From positions 1 through 64,000 of the forward strand of contig NZ_KB907869.1 in NCBI RefSeq assembly GCF_000382245.1: a DNA stretch of 64,000 nt, read 5' to 3'. The translations under genes and the position numbers were made by a program. This document shows, piece by piece, positions 1 through 7,663 of the stretch. This DNA is from Kushneria aurantia DSM 21353. Its GTDB lineage: Bacteria; Pseudomonadota; Gammaproteobacteria; Pseudomonadales; Halomonadaceae. Below the pieces are notes generated by a model that made no database searches, was not told where the DNA came from, and saw only the letters and a program-made list of their open reading frames with translations. The first letter of the stretch is position 1; each line of letters begins with the position of its first letter.

Positions 1-13
1 CGCAAGCAGGCCT

Positions 14-736
14 TCAATAAAGCCCGCCGTTGACTGCAATCACCTGGCGGGTTACGTAGGCGCTATCCGGCGAGCAGAGGAAACTGACCACCCCGGCGAC
101 CTCCTCGGCGCTGCCCATGCGCTGCATCGGTACCACCTTTTTGATCTCGACGTCGCTGCCTGCCGTCATATCGGTGTCGATCCAGCCCGGGGCCACACCG
201 TTGACCGTGATCCGTCTTTTGGCCAGTTCCAGCGCCAGCGACTTGAGCGCCGCGATCACGCCGCCCTTGGCGGCAGCGTAATTCACCTGGCCGCGATTGC
301 CCACCTGGCCCGCCGCCGATGAGAGCGCCACGATGCGCCCGCCGCGGCGGCGCTGGATCATCGGCATCACCAGCGGCCGGAGGACGTTGTAGAAACCGCC
401 CAGATCGACGTTGAGAACGCTGTCCCACTGTTCATCGCGCATGCCGGGGAAAGGCGCGTCGTGGTGGAGCCCGGCGTTGAGCACCACTCCATAGTAGGCG
501 CCGTGCTCGGCGATATCCGCCTCCAGCCGCTGACGGGCCTGCTCGCGCTCGCCGACATCGAATGCCAGCCGCCGCGCGCAGCGCCCCAGCGCCTCGATCT
601 CGGCGCACACCTCGCGTGCTTCGCATTCGCGGCTTTTGTAGTGCACCACGATATCGAAACCGTCGGCGGCCAGCCGCAGGGCGCAGGCGCGGCCGATGCC
701 GCGGCTGGCGCCGGTCACCAGTATCGTATTGGTCAT
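14..736 (-). CDS. 3-oxoacyl-ACP reductase, FabG/SDR family (APE ketoreductase)
   Basis: A 240-residue short-chain dehydrogenase that should reduce the 3-oxoacyl-ACP intermediate with NADPH during polyene chain growth in the cytoplasm. The nucleotide-binding motif TGASRGIGRA lies at about residues 8-17, NAG at about 88, and the catalytic Ser of ALSSAAG and Tyr/Lys of NYAAAKGG are all present. The length is normal for FabG. Its start overlaps the dehydratase stop by 4 bp (ATGA), so the two are translationally coupled as the last genes of the APE operon seen here. This is the only intact ketoreductase in the window: a degraded copy lies at 1586-1910 with its 5' stub at 5970-6004. Role (ApeQ-like) is inferred from context. 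Confidence 0.93.
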   Translation of the reverse strand: MTNTILVTGASRGIGRACALRLAADGFDIVVHYKSRECEAREVCAEIEALGRCARRLAFDVGEREQARQRLEADIAEHGAYYGVVLNAGLHHDAPFPGMRDEQWDSVLNVDLGGFYNVLRPLVMPMIQRRRGGRIVALSSAAGQVGNRGQVNYAAAKGGVIAALKSLALELAKRRITVNGVAPGWIDTDMTAGSDVEIKKVVPMQRMGSAEEVAGVVSFLCSPDSAYVTRQVIAVNGGLY

Positions 737-1268
737 GGCGCGTCTTCCTGATGGCCGGTGTCGGCTGTGTCGGCACGTGGGGTGGGCGGCGTCTGCAGCA
801 CGCTCAGGTCGGCTTCGGCCAGCGGTTGGTGGGTCTCGCCGTCATGCAGGCTGCCGATAAAACGCCCCAGGCCGCTGTCGGCAAGTACCTCCAGGCGCAC
901 TCGCACCTGCAGTGCGCGGTCGAAGGGCAGCCAGTCGCAGTGCGCCGTAAATCGCCGCGCGCCCAGCAGCATGCCCTCACGTGGTCCCTCGTCACCCTCG
1001 CCGGGATTGAGCGTTGACCAGGCGGCCGCCGCCTGAGCCATCCACTCCAGCGCAGCATGCACGTGTACCCCTTCGGCTTCTGCCAGCAGGTCGTCGCGAC
1101 GTGGTGTGACCTGTGCCACGATCTCGTCGCTGTCGACATTCACCACGCCGTCGAGCAGACACATCGGCCCCTGATGGGGGACCAGCATGGCGATATCGAC
1201 GGACAGCAGATAATCAGGCGTCATCGGTGCGTTCCAGCAGCAGAGCGGCATTGTTGCCGCCAAAGGCG
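702..1268. repeat. Direct repeat copy A (567 bp)
   Basis: Nearly identical, with no visible indels, to 5970-6536 at a constant offset of 5268 bp. It spans the first 11-12 codons of the ketoreductase, the whole dehydratase and the last codons of the ketosynthase. Identity stops abruptly at both ends (cggctggcg on the left, caaaggcg on the right). Scattered substitutions show the two copies have diverged slightly. Confidence 0.95.
733..1224 (-). CDS. ApeP-like hotdog-fold 3-hydroxyacyl-ACP dehydratase, copy A
   Basis: A 163-residue hotdog-fold protein expected to dehydrate 3-hydroxyacyl-ACP to the trans-2-enoyl form. The FabA/FabZ-like signature is present: PHQGPMCLLD near residue 16 with the catalytic His, and EWMAQAAAAW near residue 60 with the acidic partner. 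The ATG at 1224 is chosen because the equivalent start is used in copy B and because it overlaps the stop of the upstream ketosynthase tail (stop at 1214). The protein differs from copy B (6001-6492) at about 13 positions by eye, all outside the two motifs. It is translationally coupled to the intact ketoreductase. Whether both copies are expressed cannot be told from sequence, since copy A is cut off from the main APE operon by the insert. Confidence 0.88.
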   Translation of the reverse strand: MTPDYLLSVDIAMLVPHQGPMCLLDGVVNVDSDEIVAQVTPRRDDLLAEAEGVHVHAALEWMAQAAAAWSTLNPGEGDEGPREGMLLGARRFTAHCDWLPFDRALQVRVRLEVLADSGLGRFIGSLHDGETHQPLAEADLSVLQTPPTPRADTADTGHQEDAP

Positions 1269-1375
1269 CGCTTGGCAGGGTCGACCTCCAGCGTGGTGAC
1301 CTCGGCATCGTCGTTCAGCAGGCCTGGATAGTAGTGGGTGTACCATTCGCAGCCCACCATCAGAATCCGTTTCAT
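1214..1375 (-). pseudogene. Chimeric ORF: methyltransferase-like start fused to ketosynthase C-terminus
   Basis: A 53-codon open frame from ATG 1375 to TGA 1214. The last 16 residues (FGGNNAALLLERTDDA) match the end of the intact ketosynthase at 6482-7663. The first part (MKRILMVGCEWYTHYYPGLL, then VTTLEVDP) does not; it looks like the first beta strand and acidic loop of a class I SAM-dependent methyltransferase, recognised only by eye. The junction lies at the Phe-Gly codons, where both parents plausibly share sequence. Too short to be an enzyme; read as the scar of the duplication that made copy A. It could still be translated and couple expression of dehydratase copy A. Confidence 0.7.
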
Positions 1376-1585
1376 GTCGTCGCGCTCGGCGGTAGCAGGC
1401 AGAATGCGCTAAGCGGTCAGGGTAGGGGTAGCGCAGCCGCACTCCGCGCTGGTCCAGCGCTCTGAATGCACGAGGCCCTGATAAAGCGTCGCTTTCGCGC
1501 CCATGAATTCTCCTCTGGATCAGTATTGTTGTTCATGGAACACCCCCTGTGAAGGGGCTGCTTTCCCGAGACTGAATAGAGAGCG
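1376..1585. other. Scar region without an intact gene
   Basis: Lies between the chimeric ketosynthase stub and the ketoreductase pseudogene. On the minus strand a good ribosome binding site (AGGAG) precedes an ATG at 1503 that opens only 31 codons (MGAKATLYQGLVHSERW..., stop at 1408); a second frame continues to 1221, suggesting a frameshifted gene start. I do not recognise the product. It probably belongs to the same foreign or relocated segment as the methyltransferase-like start. Confidence 0.5.
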
Positions 1586-1910
1586 TCAGTAGGGCCTGCC
1601 GTTGACCGCGATGCGTCTTGTGGACAGCGCCAGCGGCCTGAGCGCCGTGATCACGCCGCCCCTGATGGCGGCGTAATTCACCTGGCCGCGATTGCTCACC
1701 TGACCCGCCGCCGAGGAGAGCGCCACGATACGCCCGCCGCGGCGGCGCTGGATCATCGACATCACCACAGCGGCCGGAGGACGTTGTAGAAACCGTACGG
1801 ATCGACGTTGAGGACGCTGTCCCACTTTTCATCGCGCATGCCGGAGAACGGCGCGTCGTGGTGGAGCCCGCATAGTAGTTGCCGTGCTCGGCGATATCCG
1901 CCTACAGCAG
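1586..1910 (-). pseudogene. Degraded ketoreductase (fabG) copy, 3' part
   Basis: Aligns with positions of roughly 185-527 of the intact ketoreductase gene. It has an internal deletion that joins the RRITVNG region directly to the C-terminal VNGGLY region, giving RRIAVNGRPY then stop; a 2-bp insertion near 1768 (catcaccacagcgg versus catcaccagcgg); and a loss of about 14 bp near 1870. Both indels shift the frame, so no functional SDR can be made. The matching 5' end of this copy is found about 4 kb away at 5970-6004, so the copy was interrupted by the insert. Confidence 0.85.
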
Positions 1911-2237
1911 CTCTGATTGGGACCATCAAACGTCTCGGGCATTTTGATCACAATAGCCCGATTTTTTGCTACTGATGTATGACAGCTGTGCCCGCATTGC
2001 TCTCATTGTGGCACCATCCTGAAGGCACAGTGAATGATCGCAAGGGGATAGGTGGAGCCGTGCGTTACCAATTTCCGGATGTTGTGTTTTAAATGATTTG
2101 TCAAAAGAGTACGTGCATAGGCGCAACGGAATCCGCTTCTGGTGGCGCTATCTTTTAACGAAGAGTCCATGCTCAGGCATCTCCTCCGGGAATGCTTCGC
2201 ATGATTTTTCAGGCCTTGCAATAATGTGAGATATAAA
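1911..2237. other. Left non-coding part of the insert
   Basis: 327 bp of AT-rich sequence between the ketoreductase pseudogene and the LysR gene. Short open frames on the minus strand (1926-2126, 2003-2221) resemble nothing I recognise and lack ribosome binding sites. It should contain the LysR promoter, but no convincing -35/-10 pair was picked out. Confidence 0.4.
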
Positions 2238-3134
2238 ATGGAATTAAGGCATTTAAGATATTTTGTTGCTGTTGCTGAAAATCTTCACTTCGGTCAAGCT
2301 GCACGGCAGCTAAATATTTCTCAGCCGCCGCTCAGTAGTCAGATTAAAAACCTGGAGGAAGAGGTTGAGGTTCAGTTGTTGATTAGAAATAACAAGGAGG
2401 TAAGGCTGACACCGGCAGGAAAGAATTTCCTCACGGCGGCTAAAAATTGCATAGCCACCCTGGAGCGTGATATTGCGGTGACGCGAAGAATTGCCGAGGG
2501 TAAGCAGGGTAGTGTTTCGATTGGTTTTAGTGGAACAATGTCGTTCCATCTTGTACCGGAGATTGTAAAGAATTTAAATGAACACCATCCGGATATTGAT
2601 ATCCAGCTTCAGCAACTAACCACACATGATCAGGTTGCCAGCCTATTACATGGTGATATCGATGTCGGTTTTTTAGTGTCACCTGTGCTGGATGATCGGA
2701 TTGATACCGTAGCCATAGTTGAAGAACCATTTGTAGCCTGTTTGCCTGAAACTCACGAATTGGCACAGGCAATTGAGCCCTTGAATCTGGGGAAGCTGAG
2801 TTGCGATGCGTGGGTTATGACGCCAAGGGAAGCTGGCCATGGCTACTATGATGCAGTTCTCGCACTCTGTAACGGACATGGATTTAGCCCTCATGTTGTT
2901 CAAAACGCTCAGGAGCAACAGACACTTGTTGCGCTCGTCGCGGCGGAGGTAGGGGTAGCGCTATTGCCTGCCTCAGCCGCATGTATCATAAATGAAAGGG
3001 TCGTTTTTAAAACTATTAATTCTGACGTTAAAAAAATAAACTCCATGGCGTGGAACCCCGCCTTACTCACAGACGTTGGTGCCTTTTTTGTGAGCTATAT
3101 TCGCGCCAATTTTATTGGCGGCACGAAAACCTGA
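2238..3134 (+). CDS. LysR-family transcriptional regulator
   Basis: A 298-residue regulator with the standard LysR layout: an N-terminal winged helix-turn-helix (MELRHLRYFVAVAENLHFGQ, then AARQLNISQPPLSSQIKNLE) over residues 1-60 and a periplasmic-binding-protein-like effector domain after about residue 88. The ATG at 2238 is preferred over the GTG at 2226 because LysR proteins of this subgroup start MELRHLRYF. It is convergent with the YfcC carrier and sits in the AT-rich insert, so it is the natural candidate to control the M24-carrier operon through the dyad at 5871-5893. The effector is unknown. The N-terminus resembles the BenM/CatM-like subgroup, but this does not fix the ligand. Confidence 0.9.
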   Translation: MELRHLRYFVAVAENLHFGQAARQLNISQPPLSSQIKNLEEEVEVQLLIRNNKEVRLTPAGKNFLTAAKNCIATLERDIAVTRRIAEGKQGSVSIGFSGTMSFHLVPEIVKNLNEHHPDIDIQLQQLTTHDQVASLLHGDIDVGFLVSPVLDDRIDTVAIVEEPFVACLPETHELAQAIEPLNLGKLSCDAWVMTPREAGHGYYDAVLALCNGHGFSPHVVQNAQEQQTLVALVAAEVGVALLPASAACIINERVVFKTINSDVKKINSMAWNPALLTDVGAFFVSYIRANFIGGTKT

Positions 3135-3154
3135 AGCCATCGTGCCGCTGTGTG

Positions 3155-4570
3155 TCAGAATGGGCCTAAATTGATCATGACAGCGATGCTCAAGGCGACA
3201 GCACCGATTGCCATCCATATAAGTAGCAGTGGAATCACGAATTTTATCCACTTGATCCATGGAATGCCACCGATGGCAATGCTGGCCATCAAGATACCTG
3301 AGGTTGGTGTGACAATATTGGTAAACCCATCTCCAAAGTTATAAGCCAGGACAGCAACTTGTCGCGTTAGTCCAATGGCGTCGGCCAGTGGCGCCATGAC
3401 AGGTACGACGATGGCAGCCTGACCGCTAGCAGAGCTAATAATAAGGTTGAATCCGAGATTGAAGATATACATTCCCAGTGCAGCTACGACATGTGGCAGC
3501 GGGCCCAGCATTACAGCAATACTGTTAACGATAGTATCCAATACATATGCGTCTTCGAGTACAACGACGATAGCTCGAGCCAAACCAACGATGAGCGCTG
3601 CATAGAGCATGCCCTGAGCGCCCTGAATAAACAGGCGCACATATTGATTTGGGTTTATCCTGTTGATAGCGGCCGTTCCGAGGCTTATAACCATAAATAG
3701 CGCGCCCATCTCGCTAAGCCCCCAGCCTAACGTAAAAACTCCAGTGACGTAACCTGTCATACAGAGTGTGAAATAGGCAAGAATGATCTTATGAAGTTTT
3801 GTGAAATTGTTGGGGATGGAAGAAGAGTTTTCAATTTCAGCGGGGAAGGGAGTCTTTCCAAGAATAGACTGGCTTTGATCTTTTGAAATTTTTGATATGT
3901 AGCGGCAAAGGTAAATCACTGTCGCGGCAAGTACGCAAAGGTAGACAGCAAATCGGAACCAAAGTCCGCTGAATACAGGAAGGCCTGCAATCTCCTGACC
4001 GAATCCCGTAGTGATTGGGTCAAGTCCACCAATCGTATAGCCGGCATAAGCCCCCAGGTAAATAATCGCGACGCCCGCGATGGCATCCAGTTTGAAGGCG
4101 CGAGCGATAATAATGCCGATAGGTATAAATGCGATTACGGCGGTTTGCAAGGCGCCTATAAAACCTGCGATGGAGAAAACTACAGATACCGTGACAACAA
4201 GGGAGTACTTCTTCCCTCTTGTCTTGTTGATAAGGCGCATGATACCAGCTTGTATGGCTCCCGTGTAGTCGAGTATCGCAAAAGCGCCACCTATGATTAA
4301 TACCAAAAAAATTATATTGGCCGAGTCAATGAGGCCTGCCTGGATCGAGAGAAAGAAATCCAGCAGTGTCGTTGGGTTTGAGTGGAGAGACTGATAGCTG
4401 TCCGGAACAACCATGGGGACGTTATCGCCGGTTGTCCTCTCGAAGCTTCCCGCTGGGATCAACCATGTGGTTATAGAAGCCACGATCAGCATGGCGAGCA
4501 GGATAACGTATGAGTCTGGTAAAGCTCTCTTCTTGTCTTTCTTGCTGCTGGGGTTTTGAGGTATATTCAT
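3155..4570 (-). CDS. YfcC/DcuC-family membrane carrier
   Basis: A 471-residue polytopic inner-membrane protein with about 12 hydrophobic segments and a charged cytoplasmic N-terminus (SSKKDKKRALPDSYVILLAM). The features GGAFAILDYTGAIQAGI near residue 95 and the C-terminal GDGFTNIVTPTSG fit the C4-dicarboxylate anaerobic carrier/YfcC family (PF03606), whose members take up dicarboxylates, amino acids or peptides. The ATG at 4570 has an AAGAGA ribosome binding site. It lies 46 bp downstream of the creatinase-like M24 gene in the same direction, which suggests the carrier imports the substrate, or exports a product, of that enzyme. Specific substrate unknown. Confidence 0.85.
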   Translation of the reverse strand: MNIPQNPSSKKDKKRALPDSYVILLAMLIVASITTWLIPAGSFERTTGDNVPMVVPDSYQSLHSNPTTLLDFFLSIQAGLIDSANIIFLVLIIGGAFAILDYTGAIQAGIMRLINKTRGKKYSLVVTVSVVFSIAGFIGALQTAVIAFIPIGIIIARAFKLDAIAGVAIIYLGAYAGYTIGGLDPITTGFGQEIAGLPVFSGLWFRFAVYLCVLAATVIYLCRYISKISKDQSQSILGKTPFPAEIENSSSIPNNFTKLHKIILAYFTLCMTGYVTGVFTLGWGLSEMGALFMVISLGTAAINRINPNQYVRLFIQGAQGMLYAALIVGLARAIVVVLEDAYVLDTIVNSIAVMLGPLPHVVAALGMYIFNLGFNLIISSASGQAAIVVPVMAPLADAIGLTRQVAVLAYNFGDGFTNIVTPTSGILMASIAIGGIPWIKWIKFVIPLLLIWMAIGAVALSIAVMINLGPF

Positions 4571-4616
4571 TTTGATCTCTTCTTGTACTGATTGTGTAGG
4601 GATATGCTTTCACATT

Positions 4617-5795
4617 CTAGATAATGAGAGATTCGAGGTCTCTTGGGTAATATGTGATCATTTCCATTCCCTTGTCGGTTACCACAATCGTATCGGAGTG
4701 TCGAAACGCGCCTATACCCTCTACATATAGACCAGGCTCTATGGAAAATACCATGCCTGGCTCAAGTATGGTTTGATCACCCAAATCGAAAAATGGCGCC
4801 TCATGGTTCAGGAGTCCCATGCTATGGCCCGAATGGTGTTTCGCATAATCCAGGAGTTTGTTTTCCCTGAAGTACTTTTGAACTTCCTCCTCAATACGGC
4901 AAGCTGGAAGGCCTGGCCTGATAGTTCGGAATGCTATTTCCTGGGCTTCATGCATGTGGCGAAAGAAATTTTCCTGAGTTTTCGAAACTTCTCCGATAAA
5001 CATCGTCCGTTCGAGTTCGCTTTTATAGCCCCACACGTCGCTGGCTGCCTGTGAGACTACGTTATAGCCGGTCTTGAACATTGCATTCTGGTTCTGGGAG
5101 TGTGGGAAAGCCGAGTGCTCCCCTATCTGACCTCGATAGAAAGCGTGAGCGGGAGAGCCATAAGGCCTATAACCGGCACCCAGGGTGTCGAACATTGCAC
5201 GAGTTGCTTCATTTGTGGAACGGCTTTCGGCCTCAATCTCTCGCTCTCCGGGAACCGTGTATTTGACCAGTAATGTATGTGCCAGATTGCCCCAACGTGC
5301 GGATTCTCTGATTAATTCAATTTCGTTGTGAGATTTAATATAGCGCTGCTGTTCGACGACTCCCTTGAGAGACTTTGTCTCTTTAAATGAGCATATGGTG
5401 GTTAGATGAGGGCCTGTATAACCCTTTGCAGAGGCATATCCCTCGGCATCCACACCTACCCTGAGATTTTTAAAATTTCTATCTTCAAGTATGTTGGCCA
5501 TGTATTTCATTGGATGGGTCTTGCCAGGGTACTCTGGATATTCGTGAGTTTCTTCAATCACCGCATAGCGATGTGCGTGCTCACGTTCCATACGTGGGAC
5601 CAATAGAGAGAAAATGCCTTTCGGATCGATTATGAGGGCAATCGGACGCTCGGAAGGTCGAAAATGAAAGCCTGTAAGGTAAAAAATATCAGTCACACTA
5701 AACAAGACGGCAGCATCACATTCCTTTTTTTGCAATGTTTCAAAAAATGTCTGCTGCCTGGATTTAATTTCCGATTCGGGAATTTCCAAAATCAT
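4617..5795 (-). CDS. Creatinase-like M24-fold hydrolase with altered metal site
   Basis: A 392-residue protein with an N-terminal creatinase/prolidase domain (residues 1-150, including FSVTDIFYLTGFHFRPSERP) and a C-terminal M24 pita-bread domain. The M24 His motif is present (HHSGHSMG) and so is IEPG. The metal-binding set is otherwise changed: the DxG Asp is replaced within VVSQAASDVWGY, the second Asp is Glu (SELERT), and the final RxED motif reads FRHSD. Creatinase is a known metal-independent member of this fold, and the LERT and C-terminal regions look like it, so hydrolysis of a small C-N compound rather than a peptide is plausible. GGAGA-like ribosome binding site before ATG 5795. First gene of an apparent operon with the carrier. 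Confidence 0.78.
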   Translation of the reverse strand: MILEIPESEIKSRQQTFFETLQKKECDAAVLFSVTDIFYLTGFHFRPSERPIALIIDPKGIFSLLVPRMEREHAHRYAVIEETHEYPEYPGKTHPMKYMANILEDRNFKNLRVGVDAEGYASAKGYTGPHLTTICSFKETKSLKGVVEQQRYIKSHNEIELIRESARWGNLAHTLLVKYTVPGEREIEAESRSTNEATRAMFDTLGAGYRPYGSPAHAFYRGQIGEHSAFPHSQNQNAMFKTGYNVVSQAASDVWGYKSELERTMFIGEVSKTQENFFRHMHEAQEIAFRTIRPGLPACRIEEEVQKYFRENKLLDYAKHHSGHSMGLLNHEAPFFDLGDQTILEPGMVFSIEPGLYVEGIGAFRHSDTIVVTDKGMEMITYYPRDLESLII

Positions 5796-5870
5796 GCGGG
5801 CTCTCCATGGAATAGATTATGGAAAGCTATCAGGTTCTTTCTATAGAGGTAAAATACTGTTTATGTTTTA

Positions 5871-5893
5871 AACGATACGCGAAACATATCGTT
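5871..5893. promoter_or_regulatory. Candidate LysR-type operator
   Basis: Perfect inverted repeat AACGATA-N9-TATCGTT, containing a T-N11-A core, 76-98 bp upstream of the M24 start. This is the form and position expected of a LysR-type binding site. An AT-rich promoter-like stretch lies between it and the gene. Binding by the LysR protein at 2238-3134 is inferred. Confidence 0.6.
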
Positions 5894-5969
5894 GCTAACG
5901 TTTACCCAAAAGCATGGGTCAGCGCTATAATGCCTGCTCTCACTAGTGTCCCCCACTTCCCGATATCAA

Positions 5970-6004
5970 CGGCTGGCGCCGGTCACCAGTATCGTATTGG
6001 TCAT
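5970..6004 (-). pseudogene. 5' stub of the interrupted ketoreductase copy
   Basis: The first 11-12 codons of the ketoreductase (MTNTILVTGAS), with its ATGA overlap to dehydratase copy B intact; the frame then runs into unrelated AT-rich sequence. It is the 5' end of the copy whose 3' part lies at 1586-1910. Confidence 0.8.
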
Positions 6005-6492
6005 GGCGCGTCTTCCTGATGGCCGCTGTCGGCTGTGTCGGTGCGGGAAGCGGGCGGCGTCTGCAGCACGCTCAGGCCGGCTTCGGCCAGCGGTTGGTGG
6101 GTCTCGCCGTCATGCAGGCTGCCGATAAAACGCCCCAGGCCGCTGTCGGCAAGTGCCTCCAGGCGCACTCGCACACGCAGCGCACGGTCGAAGGGCAGCC
6201 AGTCGCAGTGCGCCGCAAATCGCCGCGCGCCCAGCAGCATGCCCTCACGTGGTCCCTCGTCACCCTCGCCGGGATTGAGCGTTGACCAGGCGGCCGCCGC
6301 CTGAGCCATCCACTCCAGCGCAGCATGCACGTGTACCCCCTCGGCTTCTGCCAGCAGGTCGTCGCGACGTGGTGTGACCTGGGCCACGATCTCGTCGCGG
6401 TCGACATGCGCCACGCCGTCGAGCAGACACATCGGCCCCTGATGGGGGACCAGCGTGGCGATATCGACGGACAGCAGTGAATCAGGCGTCAT
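6001..6492 (-). CDS. ApeP-like hotdog-fold 3-hydroxyacyl-ACP dehydratase, copy B
   Basis: A 163-residue paralogue of the protein at 733-1224 with the same PHQGPMCLLD and EWMAQAAAAW signatures, so predicted to dehydrate 3-hydroxyacyl-ACP. The ATG at 6492 overlaps the ketosynthase stop (6482) by 11 bp, which shows it is the copy still transcribed with the main APE operon. Downstream, its natural partner, the ketoreductase, is destroyed. Either copy could serve the pathway; differences are scattered and conservative, with no sign of inactivation. Confidence 0.88.
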   Translation of the reverse strand: MTPDSLLSVDIATLVPHQGPMCLLDGVAHVDRDEIVAQVTPRRDDLLAEAEGVHVHAALEWMAQAAAAWSTLNPGEGDEGPREGMLLGARRFAAHCDWLPFDRALRVRVRLEALADSGLGRFIGSLHDGETHQPLAEAGLSVLQTPPASRTDTADSGHQEDAP

Positions 6493-7663
6493 CAGTGCGT
6501 TCCAGCAGCAGAGCGGCATTGTTGCCGCCAAAGGCGAAGGCGTTGGAGAGCGCCAGGCGCGGCGGCGAGCGGTCGAAGCCGGCCTCGATCAGCGTCAGCG
6601 GCATCAGTGTCGGGTCGAGCGGCAGCTCGTGCACATGGCGGGGATAGAAGCCGCGTTCCAGCGCCAGCCAGCAGAAGGCCGCCTCCAGCGCGCCGGCGGC
6701 GCCCAGCGTATGGCCGGTGAGCGCCTTGGTGGCGCTGGCAGGCGGTGCTGCGTCGCCGAAAAGCGCGTGCAGGGCGCGCGCCTCCATGGCGTCGTTGTGG
6801 CGGGTGGCGGTGCCGTGCAGGTTGAGGTAATCCACCTCTGCAGGACGGCGCCCGGCCATGTCGAGGGCAGCGCGCATGGCTTTCAGGGCGCCGCTGCCCT
6901 CCGGGTCAGGCGCCGAAATATGGTGGGCATCCGAGCTTTCGCCGTAGCCCGTGAGCTGAATGCCGCCCGTTTCACGGGTCACCACGAACAGGGCCGCTGC
7001 CTCGCCTATGTTGATGCCGCCGCGCTCGGCAGTGAAGGGTTGGCAGGCTGTGTCGCTGATCGCGCCCAGCGCATCGAAGCCGTTGATGGTCAGACCGCAC
7101 AGCGTATCGGCGCCGCCGGCGATCACCGCGTCAGCCTGACCGGAGAGCAGCAGCCGGCGCGCGGCGGACAGCGCCCGGGCGCCGGAGCTGCAGGCGGTGG
7201 AGATCGTCCAGGCCGGTCCCGCAAGCCCCAGCCGGTCGCGAATGAAGTGCGCCGGCGCGCCCAGCTCCTGGTGAGCGTAGCGATAGCGTTCATCGAAAGG
7301 CTGTCCCGGTCCACAGCGCGCTATCGCCGCTTCTGTTTCGGAGATGCCCGAGGTGCTGGTGCCCATGACGACGGCGATGCGCTCCGGGGCATGATGGCTC
7401 AGAGCGGCATCGAGCGCCTCGCCCAGCGCCGCCAGCGCACTGGCGATCAGGCGATTGTTGCGGCTGGCCCACTCGGCCGGCCAGCCCTCGGCATCTGCCA
7501 GCGGCGCTTCGATGGCGCCCAGCGCCAGCGGCCGTCCCGGCGTGTAGCGGTCGCTGTCGGTCAGGCCGCGCCGGCCGTCACGCAGTGCCTGGACGATGCG
7601 CTCATGATCGGCACCGAGGCTGCAGATCACTGCCGGGCGAGATAGGCGGCAGGGCGCTGTCAT
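6482..7663 (-). CDS. Beta-ketoacyl-ACP synthase, FabF-like (APE ketosynthase)
   Basis: A 393-residue condensing enzyme expected to extend the ACP-bound polyene chain with malonyl units. The nucleophile Cys is in STACSSGARA near residue 155, the first His in LHGTATRHND near 290, the second in TGHTLGAAG near 325, and the C-terminal FGGNNAALL is typical. The ATG at 7663 is chosen over a longer upstream frame because it overlaps the preceding gene's stop (ATGA, 7660). APE systems use a ketosynthase paired with a chain-length-factor-like partner plus a second ketosynthase; a second one would be expected just left of this window. The last codons of this gene are repeated in the chimeric ORF at 1214-1375. 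Confidence 0.92.
   Translation of the reverse strand: MTAPCRLSRPAVICSLGADHERIVQALRDGRRGLTDSDRYTPGRPLALGAIEAPLADAEGWPAEWASRNNRLIASALAALGEALDAALSHHAPERIAVVMGTSTSGISETEAAIARCGPGQPFDERYRYAHQELGAPAHFIRDRLGLAGPAWTISTACSSGARALSAARRLLLSGQADAVIAGGADTLCGLTINGFDALGAISDTACQPFTAERGGINIGEAAALFVVTRETGGIQLTGYGESSDAHHISAPDPEGSGALKAMRAALDMAGRRPAEVDYLNLHGTATRHNDAMEARALHALFGDAAPPASATKALTGHTLGAAGALEAAFCWLALERGFYPRHVHELPLDPTLMPLTLIEAGFDRSPPRLALSNAFAFGGNNAALLLERTDDA

Larger units (their letters stand above)
1911..5969. mobile_element. AT-richer accessory insert (LysR, YfcC carrier, creatinase-like M24)
   Basis: About 4.06 kb of DNA visibly richer in A/T and with different codon use from its neighbours, placed between the two halves of a second ketoreductase copy. 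About 170 bp of that copy (equivalent to 528-701 of the intact gene) is missing. No transposase, integrase, terminal inverted repeats or target duplication was seen, so the mechanism is unknown; recombination with foreign DNA is as likely as a mobile element. Boundaries are set by where similarity to the ketoreductase gene stops. Confidence 0.6.
5970..6536. repeat. Direct repeat copy B (567 bp)
   Basis: Partner of 702-1268. The left end is the junction with the AT-richer insert; the right end continues into the complete ketosynthase gene, showing that copy B keeps the ancestral upstream connection while copy A has been joined to other DNA. Confidence 0.95.

Noticed and set aside
1911-2237. 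Possible transposase remnant at the left end of the insert
   Set aside because: The minus-strand frames show no DDE or other transposase motif, and no terminal inverted repeats or target duplication were found.
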